Assembly: GCA_946187345.1 (NCBI GenBank)
Contig: CAMHQD010000019.1
Span: 1 to 48,572, forward strand
Origin: an uncultured Porphyromonadaceae bacterium
GTDB lineage: Bacteria; Bacteroidota; Bacteroidia; Bacteroidales; Muribaculaceae
Reading direction: 5' to 3'
DNA: 48,572 nucleotides
In this document: piece by piece, positions 1-7,028 of the stretch
How the letters are laid out: each line of letters opens with the position of its first letter
Numbering within the stretch: the first letter of the stretch is position 1
Made by a program: the position numbers and the translations under genes
Notes under the pieces: model-generated
Databases searched by the model: none
The model's input: the letters and a program-made list of their open reading frames with translations, nothing else
Told to the model about the DNA's origin: nothing

Positions 1-178
1 ACTGTATCATAATTAGCGCACGCGTTGCGTGCGGAAATCTTTCAAAATCTTATTCTAAATCTCACATCTATTAAATAATTAAAAATTAGAATACTAATTA
101 TTTATTTTTATTTTAGATTTTGAAAGATTTCCCGCCCGTTAGGGCGGCTAAATCCCAAAATATAAATTATGATACAGT
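1..178. repeat. Nested inverted-repeat (cloverleaf-like) element
   Basis: The outer arms ACTGTATCATAATT (1-14) and AATTATGATACAGT (165-178) are perfect 14-bp inverted repeats. Inside them lie a GC-rich hairpin CGCACGC/GCGTGCG (17-33, loop GTT), a long AT-rich hairpin whose 18-bp arms are 33-50 and 115-132, and a second GC-rich hairpin CCGCCC/GGGCGG (132-147, loop GTTA). The four stems could fold as a cloverleaf in RNA or single-stranded DNA. The right edge is 20 bp from the stop codon of the minus-strand gene at 198, so a terminator role is possible. A MITE-like element is the alternative. The left arm starts at the first base of the window, so the true edge may lie outside. Confidence 0.7.
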
Positions 179-197
179 TTCGGTTGGGGAGGGCGGC

Positions 198-1181
198 TTA
201 CATTGTGCGGGACGTGAGGCGCTCGATGAGTTCGACAAACACATCGTGCTGCTTGGCGCCCATGCCACAGCCATGCAACGCCTCGATGGCGCGCGTCGAA
301 TAGTTGCGCACGGCCTCGGTGGCGTGCTCGCGCAACCCGAGCCGCTCATAGATGGCCGTCACGGCGGCAACCTTCTGCTCGCGCGTCGCGTCCTTGCCCT
401 CGCCGGTCACGTAGTAGTCCAGTTCACGGCGGTCAGCGCCTGTGGCCATGTGCAACGCGTTGATGAGCAGGAACGTCTTCTTGCCGCACATGATGTCGCC
501 GCCGGTAGCCTTGCCGAATGTGGCCGGGTCGCCCCACACGTCCAGCACGTCGTCCTGCACCTGGAAAGCCATGCCCATGTTCTCGCCCACCTGATAGATG
601 CGGCGCGCGGTGGCCTCGGCCGCGCCCGCGACAAGCGCGCCCAACTGGCACGCCGCGCCCAGCAGCACCGACGTCTTGAGGCGTATCATCTCCAAGTACT
701 CTTCGAGCGTCACATCGTCGTAACGCTTCTCGAAGTCCATGTCGAGTTGCTGACCCTCATACACCTTCATGGCGGTGCGGTTAAAGAGTTCAAAGGCGTG
801 AATCACACAATAGGCCGGAGCCTGCGCCAGATACTTCATTGATAAGGAGAGCATCGCGTCGCCACTGAGGATGGCGATATTGTCGTTCCACTTGGTGTGC
901 ACCGTGGGCTGGCCGCGGCGCACGTCGGCACGGTCCATCACGTCGTCGTGCAGCAGCGTGAAGTTGTGGAACAACTCCACCGCTATAGCCACCGGCAGCG
1001 TGAGTTCCAAGTCACCGTCCAGCGCGTCGGCGCTCATCAGCGCCAACGCCGGACGAACACGCTTGCCGCCCTGACACATCGTGTAGGCAATCGGGTCGTA
1101 GAGGTTGGCCGGTCGCTCGGGATACTTGATGCTGCTCACGGCCTGATTGACCATGTCAAGATATTCTTCAAATGTTTTCAT
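198..1181 (-). CDS. Polyprenyl (geranylgeranyl-type) diphosphate synthase
   Basis: Trans-prenyltransferase that adds isopentenyl diphosphate units to an allylic diphosphate, a cytoplasmic step of isoprenoid synthesis feeding quinones or lipid carriers. The 327-residue protein has both aspartate-rich motifs: DDVMD at about 79-83, followed by the basic RADVRRG stretch, and DDVLD at about 210-214. The GGKRVRP motif of the substrate site is at about 38-44. Length fits the family. An aromatic residue (Phe74) five positions before the first motif is often linked to shorter products of about C15-C20, but product length cannot be fixed from sequence. It follows the lipoprotein gene at 1243 on the same strand, across a 42-bp heptamer tract, so cotranscription is plausible. 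No symbol is given because ispA, ispB and crtE types cannot be separated here. Confidence 0.9.
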   Translation of the reverse strand: MKTFEEYLDMVNQAVSSIKYPERPANLYDPIAYTMCQGGKRVRPALALMSADALDGDLELTLPVAIAVELFHNFTLLHDDVMDRADVRRGQPTVHTKWNDNIAILSGDAMLSLSMKYLAQAPAYCVIHAFELFNRTAMKVYEGQQLDMDFEKRYDDVTLEEYLEMIRLKTSVLLGAACQLGALVAGAAEATARRIYQVGENMGMAFQVQDDVLDVWGDPATFGKATGGDIMCGKKTFLLINALHMATGADRRELDYYVTGEGKDATREQKVAAVTAIYERLGLREHATEAVRNYSTRAIEALHGCGMGAKQHDVFVELIERLTSRTM

Positions 1182-1200
1182 CGTCTAATGATATTTTATC

Positions 1201-1242
1201 TACATGCTACGTGCTACGTGCTACATGCTACGTGCTACATGC
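1201..1242. repeat. Tandem heptamer array, six TACRTGC units
   Basis: Six exact 7-bp units alternate between TACATGC and TACGTGC. The array ends directly against the stop codon (1243-1245, minus strand) of the lipoprotein gene and fills the spacer before the prenyl synthase gene. The reverse complement GCATGTA recurs as a heptamer tract at 25153-25180. Confidence 0.9.
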
Positions 1243-1914
1243 TCAATTAATGTTTCTATTGAATTCGGCCTCGCAGCGTGCCATGCGCGCGGTGTCGTAG
1301 ATTTGGCGCAACGCCTCGAGACGCTGGCGCACAAGTGTGGTGTCGGCCCCGGGCATACGGTATTCCTCGGCCAAAGCGTGTCCCAACTCCTCGGGCGTGA
1401 TGGCGGCGCGGGCATAGACACGCATCTGCTCGTCGACGGGCAACTGGCGCGTGCGGCGGTCGAGTTCGAGCGAATAGGCCTCGGCACTCGCCACGGCGCC
1501 CACCCGTCCGGCTCCGGTGCCCACCACGGTCATCCGTGACAGCGCCTGCTCCGGCGTGATGGTCGTGCTGTGACGCAGGCTGTCTAACAACTGGCCCGCG
1601 TAAAAGTCGGCAAACTCATCCGGCTCGAGGGCCACGGCGCGCGCGGCGGCAGTCAGCGTGTCGTTGCCGTGAGCCTCCACGTTCTCGATAAAGAGACGCT
1701 CCAAAGTGCCGCGGCTCCACGGCAGGCTCAAACTATCGGCATGGCCGTCGTATTTGGCCTTGAACGTGGCCAGAGCCTCGGTGTCGCCGCGCTGCCACTC
1801 GAGGGCGAGCGACTCGCTCAGGCGCATGGCGCGCTCCGCCACGCGGTCATCACAGCCGGTCAACACCAAGCAGGCGACAAGCGCCATCGCTATTGTTTTT
1901 AATTTCCTTATCAT
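1243..1914 (-). CDS. Putative lipoprotein, unknown function
   Basis: A 223-residue protein of unrecognised family. The start at 1914 is chosen because MIRKLKTIAMALVACLVLTGC is a complete lipoprotein signal peptide (lipobox LTGC, Cys21). The frame stays open 15 codons further upstream, but that extension would put charged residues before the signal and overlap the neighbouring gene. After the signal the protein is soluble, charged and probably helical, with no motif I can name. It starts 4 bp after the stop of the lipoprotein gene at 1919 on the same strand, so the two are very likely cotranscribed. The expected location is the periplasmic side of the inner membrane or the outer membrane. Confidence 0.75.
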   Translation of the reverse strand: MIRKLKTIAMALVACLVLTGCDDRVAERAMRLSESLALEWQRGDTEALATFKAKYDGHADSLSLPWSRGTLERLFIENVEAHGNDTLTAAARAVALEPDEFADFYAGQLLDSLRHSTTITPEQALSRMTVVGTGAGRVGAVASAEAYSLELDRRTRQLPVDEQMRVYARAAITPEELGHALAEEYRMPGADTTLVRQRLEALRQIYDTARMARCEAEFNRNIN

Positions 1915-1918
1915 ATAG

Positions 1919-2236
1919 TCACTTTGAATTGAAAATAGCCGCGTGCAACGCCGCGTCATGCTCCTTCAGGTAGTTCTCGAAAGCGGCATCAAAAGCCGCT
2001 GTAGCCACCGTGTCGCCGGCGATGGCGAAACTGTCGGCACGCGCTCTCGCGTCCAGAATAGCACGTTGCAAGGCCAGCGTGTCGCCGTGGTCAACCGCCA
2101 CAAGCCGCGCCGCCGCCTCAGCGCCCTGCCGGTCGGCAACCGCCGCCTGTGTGGACCGCGGCTGCTCGCCGCCACCACATCCGGCAGTCAACATGATTGC
2201 AGCCACCGCAAGCAATCCTCGCATCTTAATCTTCAT
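1919..2236 (-). CDS. Small putative lipoprotein, unknown function
   Basis: A 105-residue protein beginning MKIKMRGLLAVAAIMLTAGC, a lipoprotein signal with lipobox LTAGC (Cys20), followed by a GGGEQ linker. The mature part is about 85 residues, alanine-rich and helical, with no recognisable domain. It is the first gene of a two-gene unit with the lipoprotein gene at 1243 (4-bp gap). Both are small lipoproteins with helical mature regions and may work together, but that is inference. Confidence 0.7.
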   Translation of the reverse strand: MKIKMRGLLAVAAIMLTAGCGGGEQPRSTQAAVADRQGAEAAARLVAVDHGDTLALQRAILDARARADSFAIAGDTVATAAFDAAFENYLKEHDAALHAAIFNSK

Positions 2237-2346
2237 CAGTCGGTCAGTTACCTATTAACCTGCAAAGATAATCAAAATTTGGTTACAATCATACTTTTGC
2301 CTGTTCTTTAACGCTTTTTTAGCAATAATCCCGCCCGATGGCGTGA

Positions 2347-3102
2347 TTAAGGAATATCCGTTCGGGCAGGGGCAGCGACACCGGCCAAAGCGCGGATAAT
2401 CTCGCCGGCAAGCGTCAGTCCGGCGGCTGCCGGCACAAACGAGTTGCTTGCCGGCACATGCTCCTCGCCGTCGCCGTAGGTGACCTCAACAGGCGGCTCA
2501 GGACTATATACCGTCAAGAAATGGCGGATGCCCTCGCGGCGCAGGCGCTTGCGCAGCACGCGCGCCAACGGGTCCATCATCGTCTTGGTGATGTCCGCCA
2601 CACGGAAGGCCGTCGGGTCCAACTTGTATGCCGCGCCCATCGAACTGATTATCGGCACACCCGAGCGCGTGCATCGGCGTATCAGTTCCATCTTGGCGCT
2701 CACCGTGTCAATGCAGTCGGCCACATAGTCATAGGCCGTCAAGTCCACCTCGTCGGCGTTCGCCGGCAGATAAAACATCCGGCGCGCGCTCACGCGGCAA
2801 TCCGGATTGATGTCCGCCACACGCCCGGCGGCCACGTCCACCTTATATTGTCCCACGGTGCTGTGCAACGCCACAAGTTGGCGGTTGATATTGCTCAAAC
2901 TCACCACGTCGTTGTCAAACAAATCGAGCGCCCCCACGCCGCCGCGCGCCAGCGCCTCCACCACATAACTGCCCACGCCGCCCACGCCGAACACCGCCAC
3001 GCGGGCCCGCGCCAACCGTTCCATGGCCTCTGAACCTAACAATAAAGCCGTGCGCGAGAACTCGCCACCGGTGGAAAAAGAATTAATTTTTTCGCCTTTC
3101 AT
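2347..3102 (-). CDS. tcdA: tRNA threonylcarbamoyladenosine dehydratase TcdA
   Basis: An E1-like ATP-dependent enzyme that cyclises t6A37 of ANN-decoding tRNAs to the hydantoin form ct6A. The 251-residue protein has the ThiF/MoeB-type nucleotide site (VFGVGGVGSYVVEAL), the substrate region DNDVVSLSNINRQ, a DCIDTVSAK segment, and the TcdA-type stretch SMGAAYKLDPT followed by a KRLRREGI region. Family length is about 240-270. A -7 box (TATCTTTG on the minus strand, 3114-3107) ends only 4 nt before the ATG at 3102, so the transcript is probably leaderless. The gene lies apart from the lipoprotein pair downstream and diverges from the tRNA-Leu gene. Confidence 0.9.
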   Translation of the reverse strand: MKGEKINSFSTGGEFSRTALLLGSEAMERLARARVAVFGVGGVGSYVVEALARGGVGALDLFDNDVVSLSNINRQLVALHSTVGQYKVDVAAGRVADINPDCRVSARRMFYLPANADEVDLTAYDYVADCIDTVSAKMELIRRCTRSGVPIISSMGAAYKLDPTAFRVADITKTMMDPLARVLRKRLRREGIRHFLTVYSPEPPVEVTYGDGEEHVPASNSFVPAAAGLTLAGEIIRALAGVAAPARTDIP

Positions 3103-3106
3103 ACCG

Positions 3107-3114
3107 CAAAGATA
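3107..3114 (-). promoter_or_regulatory. Promoter -7 box for tcdA
   Basis: TATCTTTG on the minus strand is an exact match to the Bacteroidota -7 consensus TAnnTTTG. Only 4 nt separate it from the tcdA ATG, which predicts transcription starting at or next to the A of the start codon. No clear -33 TTTG was found. Confidence 0.7.
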
Positions 3115-3187
3115 CGTATTTTTGGAAAAAAATTACCATTTCTTTGCTTGTAATTAAAATAAAATATGTAATTTTGCAGCCGCAAAC

Positions 3188-3271
3188 GCCCAGATGGCGG
3201 AATCGGTAGACGCGTTGGTCTCAAACACCAATGGGGTAACACCCGTGCCGGTTCGACCCCGGCTCTGGGTA
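3188..3271 (+). tRNA. tRNA-Leu (anticodon CAA)
   Basis: An 84-nt class II tRNA. The acceptor stem is GCCCAGA/TCTGGGT with a terminal G-U pair and discriminator A. The D stem is GCG/CGC, and the anticodon stem TTGGT/ACCAA encloses the loop CTCAAAC, giving anticodon CAA. The long variable arm (GGGT-AAC-ACCC) is typical of leucine tRNAs, and the T arm is GCCGG-TTCGACC-CCGGC. The CCA end is not encoded. It reads the UUG codon and is followed by a strong terminator. Confidence 0.96.
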
Positions 3272-3285
3272 CAGCGACAGCTGGC

Positions 3286-3321
3286 AAGGCACCGCAGTTT
3301 AACAACTTGCGGTGCCTTTTT
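3286..3321 (+). terminator. Intrinsic terminator after tRNA-Leu
   Basis: An 11-bp perfect stem AAGGCACCGCA (3286-3296) / TGCGGTGCCTT (3308-3318) with an 11-nt loop is followed by a run of T. It lies 15 bp after the tRNA. Confidence 0.9.
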
Positions 3322-3465
3322 CCATTCAATAAGCAACTCGTAAGCAATAATGTCCGGCATCCGGAGACGGTTCTTATGTTTCCACGCTTGCCACCGAAGC
3401 AGTAAAAGCCATCACAATTACAGCCTGCCTCACGAGCGTGCCGTGAAATACTTCGCGCATTGTAG

Positions 3466-3495
3466 TTTGTACTTCGCACTTTTTTTGTATCTTTG
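3466..3495 (+). promoter_or_regulatory. Promoter for rsfS
   Basis: TTTG (-33 type, 3466-3469) and TATCTTTG (-7 type, 3488-3495) are separated by 18 bp, which fits Bacteroidota sigma-ABfr promoters. The predicted start is about 3500, leaving a leader of about 40 nt before the ATG at 3544. Confidence 0.75.
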
Positions 3496-3543
3496 CAAAT
3501 TACTATTATAACCACTATACTTATCACCGATAAAAGAACAATA

Positions 3544-3906
3544 ATGGCAGTAGACAAGCAGACATTGGTTAACACCATCATTGAGGCGATTCAAGAGAAG
3601 AAGGGTCACGACATCGCCTATGTCGACCTCGGCGATATTGAGGAGGCCGCTACCGGCGGCTTTGTCATCGCCACGGGCAACAGTTCGATGCAAGTCGAGG
3701 CGGTGGCCGACAGCATCCGCGAGTATGTCGAGGAGCACATCGGCGTGAGGCCGTTCAACTACGACGGCTATCAGAACGCCGAGTGGATTGTGATCGACTA
3801 TGGCATGGTTTTTGCTCACGTGTTCCTTGGCGAGTTGCGCCAGCGCTATGACCTCGAGCGTCTCTGGGCCGACGCCAAACTCACCATCGTCCCGGACATA
3901 TATTAA
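3544..3906 (+). CDS. rsfS: Ribosome silencing factor RsfS
   Basis: Binds uL14 on the large ribosomal subunit and blocks subunit joining when nutrients are low. The 120-residue protein carries the RsfS/iojap pattern: an N-terminal helix, KKGHDIAYVDL, GFVIATGNSSMQVEAVADSI, and the C-terminal segment WIVIDYGMVFAHVFLGELRQRY with its conserved aromatic/acidic core. The start at 3544 (MAVDKQ) is preferred over an in-frame ATG 17 codons earlier, because that one overlaps the promoter -7 box. Length is typical. The gene is followed by ftsH across a copy of the CTCAACC two-ended element, an rsfS-ftsH order commonly seen in Bacteroidales. Confidence 0.93.
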   Translation: MAVDKQTLVNTIIEAIQEKKGHDIAYVDLGDIEEAATGGFVIATGNSSMQVEAVADSIREYVEEHIGVRPFNYDGYQNAEWIVIDYGMVFAHVFLGELRQRYDLERLWADAKLTIVPDIY

Positions 3907-3925
3907 TAAGGTTTAGCGGTTTAGC

Positions 3926-4071
3926 GTTGAGGGGTTGAGCCCTTTGCTACCGCAAATGGGAATAAATGTAGAGCCTGGCCGCCCCAGAGCCAAATCCAAT
4001 ATCCCCGAGCGCGACGGCGCGATGCTCAACCTCTCAACCCCTCAACCCCTCAGCCTCTAAACCTCTCAACG
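3926..4071. repeat. CTCAACC two-ended hairpin element, copy A
   Basis: Starts with GTTGAGGGGTTGAGCC and ends with CTCAACC-type tandem words. The first hairpin is TTTGC-TACC-GCAAA, followed by GGGAATAAATGTAG and GCCTGGC. The second is GCGC-GACG-GCGC, preceded by CAATATCCCCGA. It lies between rsfS and ftsH and ends about 22 bp before the ftsH ATG. The orientation (GGGAATAAATG end first) matches copies B and E. Confidence 0.85.
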
Positions 4072-4092
4072 TTTTATCAACAGCCCGAATAA

Positions 4093-6075
4093 ATGGCAAA
4101 GAAACAGAACAGCAAGCCCAAGATGAACATCATGTGGATGTACGTCTTGATTTTCGCCTCTATTTTCGCCCTGTGGATGATGCGCAACGACGCGAGTTTC
4201 GCCACACGGCAGATGCAGTGGAGCCAGTTTAAGGACGCGGTGAACGCCAACGCCGTCGATAACATCGTCATCTACAGCGACAAGAAGGCCGAGGCCGAAG
4301 TGGTGGGCGACTCGCTGCGCCGCGTGCTCACCAAGGACGACCCCAAACCGGCCGACGGCAAGTCTGTGTCGACAAATGATAAGTTGCGCGTCAGTGTCGA
4401 GATCCCCAGCACCGATGCCGCCGAGAAACTTATCAGCAAGGCACAAGAAGAGGGCAAATACACCGGTGTTTACAACTATGAGGACAACAGCGGCCTGAGC
4501 AACATCCTGTGGTACTTCGGCCCGGTGGTGCTGTTGGTGCTGCTGTGGGTGTTCATGTTCCGCCGCATGGGTGGAGCCGGCGGCGGAGGCATCTTCAGTG
4601 TGGGCAAGAGCCGGGCGACTCTGTTTGACGGCGATAACGCCGACAAGGTGACTTTTAACGATGTCGCCGGCTTGGCCGAGGCCAAAGTGGAGATTGCGGA
4701 GATTGTCGACTTCCTGAAAAATCCGCGTACCTACACCGACCTGGGCGGCAAGATTCCCAAGGGCGTGTTGCTCGTGGGCCCGCCGGGCACCGGCAAGACG
4801 TTGCTGGCCAAGGCGGTGGCCGGCGAGGCCGAGGTGCCGTTCTTCTCGCTCTCTGGCTCGGACTTCGTCGAGATGTTTGTTGGCGTGGGCGCCTCCCGGG
4901 TGCGAGACCTCTTTGGCCAGGCCAAGAGCAAGGCGCCGTGCATCATCTTTATCGACGAGATTGACGCCGTGGGCCGCGCCCGCGGCAAGAACCCCAGTCT
5001 GGGCGGCAACGATGAGCGCGAGAGCACGCTCAACCAGTTGCTGACCGAGATGGACGGCTTTGGCAGCAACAGCGGCATTATCGTGCTCGCCGCCACCAAC
5101 CGTGCCGACATCCTCGACAAGGCGCTGCTGCGCGCCGGCCGCTTCGACCGTCAGATTTACGTTGAGTTGCCCGAACTCAACGACCGCAAGGAAATCTTCC
5201 AGGTGCACCTGCGTGGCGTCAAGACCGACGGCAGCGTCGACCTTGATTTCCTCGCTCGCCAGACCCCCGGCTTCTCGGGTGCCGACATCGCCAACGTGTG
5301 TAACGAGGCTGCGCTGATTGCCGCGCGACGCAAGAAGAAGGCCGTGCAGCGCCAGGACTTCACTGACGCCATCGACCGCATCGTTGGCGGTCTGGAGAAG
5401 CGCAGCAAAGTCATCACCGCCGACGAGCGCCACTCCATCGCCGTGCATGAGGCCGGTCACGCCACAGTGGGGTGGCACCTCGAGTTTGCCGACCCGCTTA
5501 TCAAGGTCACCATCGTGCCTCGCGGCAAGGCCTTGGGCGCGGCGTGGTATGCCCCCGAGGAGCGACAGATTCAGCCGCGGCAGGCGATCCTCGACCAGAT
5601 TTGCAAATTGCTTGCCGGCCGCGCGGCCGAGGAACTCTTTATCGGCTACACCGACACCGGTGCCCTCAACGACCTCGAGCGCAGCACCAAACTGGCTTAT
5701 GCCATGGTTACCTACTACGGCATGGGAGCCTCGCTGCCCAACATCAGTTACTACGATTCGAGCAGCGACAGTTATGGCTTCACGAAGCCCTATAGCGAGG
5801 AGCGTGCCCGCGCCATCGACGCCGAGGTACAGAAGATTGTCGACGGCGAGTATGAGCGCGCCAAGTCTATCCTCACGCGATACAAGGCCGGTCACCACGA
5901 GTTGGCTGACCTGCTCGAGCAGCGCGAGGTAATCTTCGCCGAGGACGCCGAGCGCATCTTCGGCCCGCGCCAATGGCGGTCGCGCAACGACATCCTCGCC
6001 GAGCAAGAGGGCGACGACCCGGAGGCCGATAACTCGACCACAACCACCACACCGCCACCCTTTCAACTCAAATAG
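4093..6075 (+). CDS. ftsH: ATP-dependent zinc metalloprotease FtsH
   Basis: A membrane-anchored AAA protease that degrades misfolded membrane proteins and short-lived regulators, working as a hexamer in the inner membrane. The 660-residue protein has an N-terminal membrane segment (about 12-30), a periplasmic region, and a second membrane segment (about 137-158) followed by a Gly-rich linker. Walker A GPPGTGKT is at about 230-237, Walker [12 protein letters not shown] near 285-294, and the second region of homology ends in AGRFDRQI. The zinc site HEAGH lies near 453-457, with a third acidic ligand in the later LNDLERST segment. Length is normal. The start at 4093 follows the repeat element directly. 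No Shine-Dalgarno is seen. Confidence 0.97.
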   Translation: MAKKQNSKPKMNIMWMYVLIFASIFALWMMRNDASFATRQMQWSQFKDAVNANAVDNIVIYSDKKAEAEVVGDSLRRVLTKDDPKPADGKSVSTNDKLRVSVEIPSTDAAEKLISKAQEEGKYTGVYNYEDNSGLSNILWYFGPVVLLVLLWVFMFRRMGGAGGGGIFSVGKSRATLFDGDNADKVTFNDVAGLAEAKVEIAEIVDFLKNPRTYTDLGGKIPKGVLLVGPPGTGKTLLAKAVAGEAEVPFFSLSGSDFVEMFVGVGASRVRDLFGQAKSKAPCIIFIDEIDAVGRARGKNPSLGGNDERESTLNQLLTEMDGFGSNSGIIVLAATNRADILDKALLRAGRFDRQIYVELPELNDRKEIFQVHLRGVKTDGSVDLDFLARQTPGFSGADIANVCNEAALIAARRKKKAVQRQDFTDAIDRIVGGLEKRSKVITADERHSIAVHEAGHATVGWHLEFADPLIKVTIVPRGKALGAAWYAPEERQIQPRQAILDQICKLLAGRAAEELFIGYTDTGALNDLERSTKLAYAMVTYYGMGASLPNISYYDSSSDSYGFTKPYSEERARAIDAEVQKIVDGEYERAKSILTRYKAGHHELADLLEQREVIFAEDAERIFGPRQWRSRNDILAEQEGDDPEADNSTTTTTPPPFQLK

Positions 6076-6090
6076 CCGCGGCTCAGTCTT

Positions 6091-6122
6091 TAACATGAAT
6101 TCCCATTAATTATCCATGAATT
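6091..6122. repeat. Phased CATGAAT-type words (10/11 bp)
   Basis: CATGAAT (6094), CATTAAT (6104) and CATGAAT (6115) are spaced 10 and 11 bp in the ftsH-WbqC spacer. It belongs to the same word family as the TTAACATGAATT motifs at 15791, 24064, 25547 and 29821. The rest of the spacer shows nothing I can name. Confidence 0.55.
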
Positions 6123-6223
6123 GTTGCCACATCGATGGAATAAAAGTCAGTGGACAGTTCTTGGTAATTCATGTTAGAAACTTCTATAGCCATTTGTATC
6201 GGGGTTAAGAAATTCGTGCCGAG

Positions 6224-6928
6224 ATGGGAGAAAGTTTTGCGATAATGGCGAGTGCGGCGGCTGGTAGCGTGCGCTACTGGGCCGCCGCGCTCGCCGCGGG
6301 CAGTGTGACCATTGATGACACGCTCACCCACCTGCCGCTACGGCACAGCCACCACCGCTACCGCCTGCAAGCCCCGGACGGCACCGTACAGACCCTCACC
6401 ATTCCTCTCGACCACTCGACCACGACGATGGCCACGCCGATGCGCGAGGTGCGCGTCGCCGAGCACGGCCGCTGGCGCGGGCAGCACTGGGGCGCAATCT
6501 ACTCGGCCTACGGCCGTTCGCCATTCTTTGACTATCTCGCGGACGACCTTCACCGCGTGCTCGTCGACGGCCGGCAGCACTACCTGCTCGACCTCAACGA
6601 CGACCTGCAGCGTCTCATCGTTGACTGGGCTGCCCTACCCGTCGAGTTCAGCCACACATCCGGTGTCCTCCCCCACCCCATCCCGAAAGACGGGAGCGAG
6701 ACGCTTGACCTGCGGCAACGCTTCACCGACAAACCGGCTCCGGCGGTTGGCGGAAAAAATTCCGCCCCTATAAGCGCCCGGGAGGCTGACATCATTGATG
6801 TGCCGTATTATCAGGTATGGCAGCGGCGTGCCGGCGGCTTCACGCCAAACTTGAGCGTACTCGACTTGCTGATGAACACCGGCCGCGAGGCCATCCTCAC
6901 CCTTCGGGCCATGCACGGCAATTTATAG
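6224..6928 (+). CDS. WbqC-family protein
   Basis: A 234-residue protein of the WbqC-like family, often found among O-antigen and surface polysaccharide genes; the biochemical role is unsettled. Family features seen are an N-terminal GSVRYWAAAL segment, LTIPLDHS, a region ending in MREVRVAEHGRWRGQHW, then IYSAYGRSPFFDYLADDL and LLDLNDDLQRLIVDW. Here it sits alone between ftsH and alaS, away from the glycosyltransferase at 46 kb. The first ATG (6224) is used; an alternative is 6245. The C-terminal part (about 150-234) has the PYYQVW and GFTPNLSVLDLLMNTG segments typical of the family's end. Codon use matches its neighbours. Confidence 0.8.
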   Translation: MGESFAIMASAAAGSVRYWAAALAAGSVTIDDTLTHLPLRHSHHRYRLQAPDGTVQTLTIPLDHSTTTMATPMREVRVAEHGRWRGQHWGAIYSAYGRSPFFDYLADDLHRVLVDGRQHYLLDLNDDLQRLIVDWAALPVEFSHTSGVLPHPIPKDGSETLDLRQRFTDKPAPAVGGKNSAPISAREADIIDVPYYQVWQRRAGGFTPNLSVLDLLMNTGREAILTLRAMHGNL

Positions 6929-6957
6929 CCAAAGTCCTCCCTTTCAAAGTTTTTTTG

Positions 6958-6965
6958 TAACTTTG
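6958..6965 (+). promoter_or_regulatory. Promoter -7 box for alaS
   Basis: TAACTTTG matches TAnnTTTG. It lies 63 bp before the alaS ATG. A clear -33 TTTG at the right distance was not found. Confidence 0.65.
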
Positions 6966-7028
6966 CATGATTTTTTCGGGTCGCAATGGCGCGAAGAATA
7001 AAAGACGAAAAACAAAAAACAATATAAT

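Noticed and set aside
3099-3581. Minus-strand open frame across the tRNA-Leu gene and rsfS promoter
   Set aside because: It runs through a tRNA, a terminator and a promoter, and has no coding character.
4066-6096. Long open frame on the minus strand opposite ftsH (676 codons)
   Set aside because: The frame mirrors ftsH, which has all its motifs. High-GC codon bias opens the opposite strand. The translated product is low-complexity Ala/Gly/His/Val with no domain.
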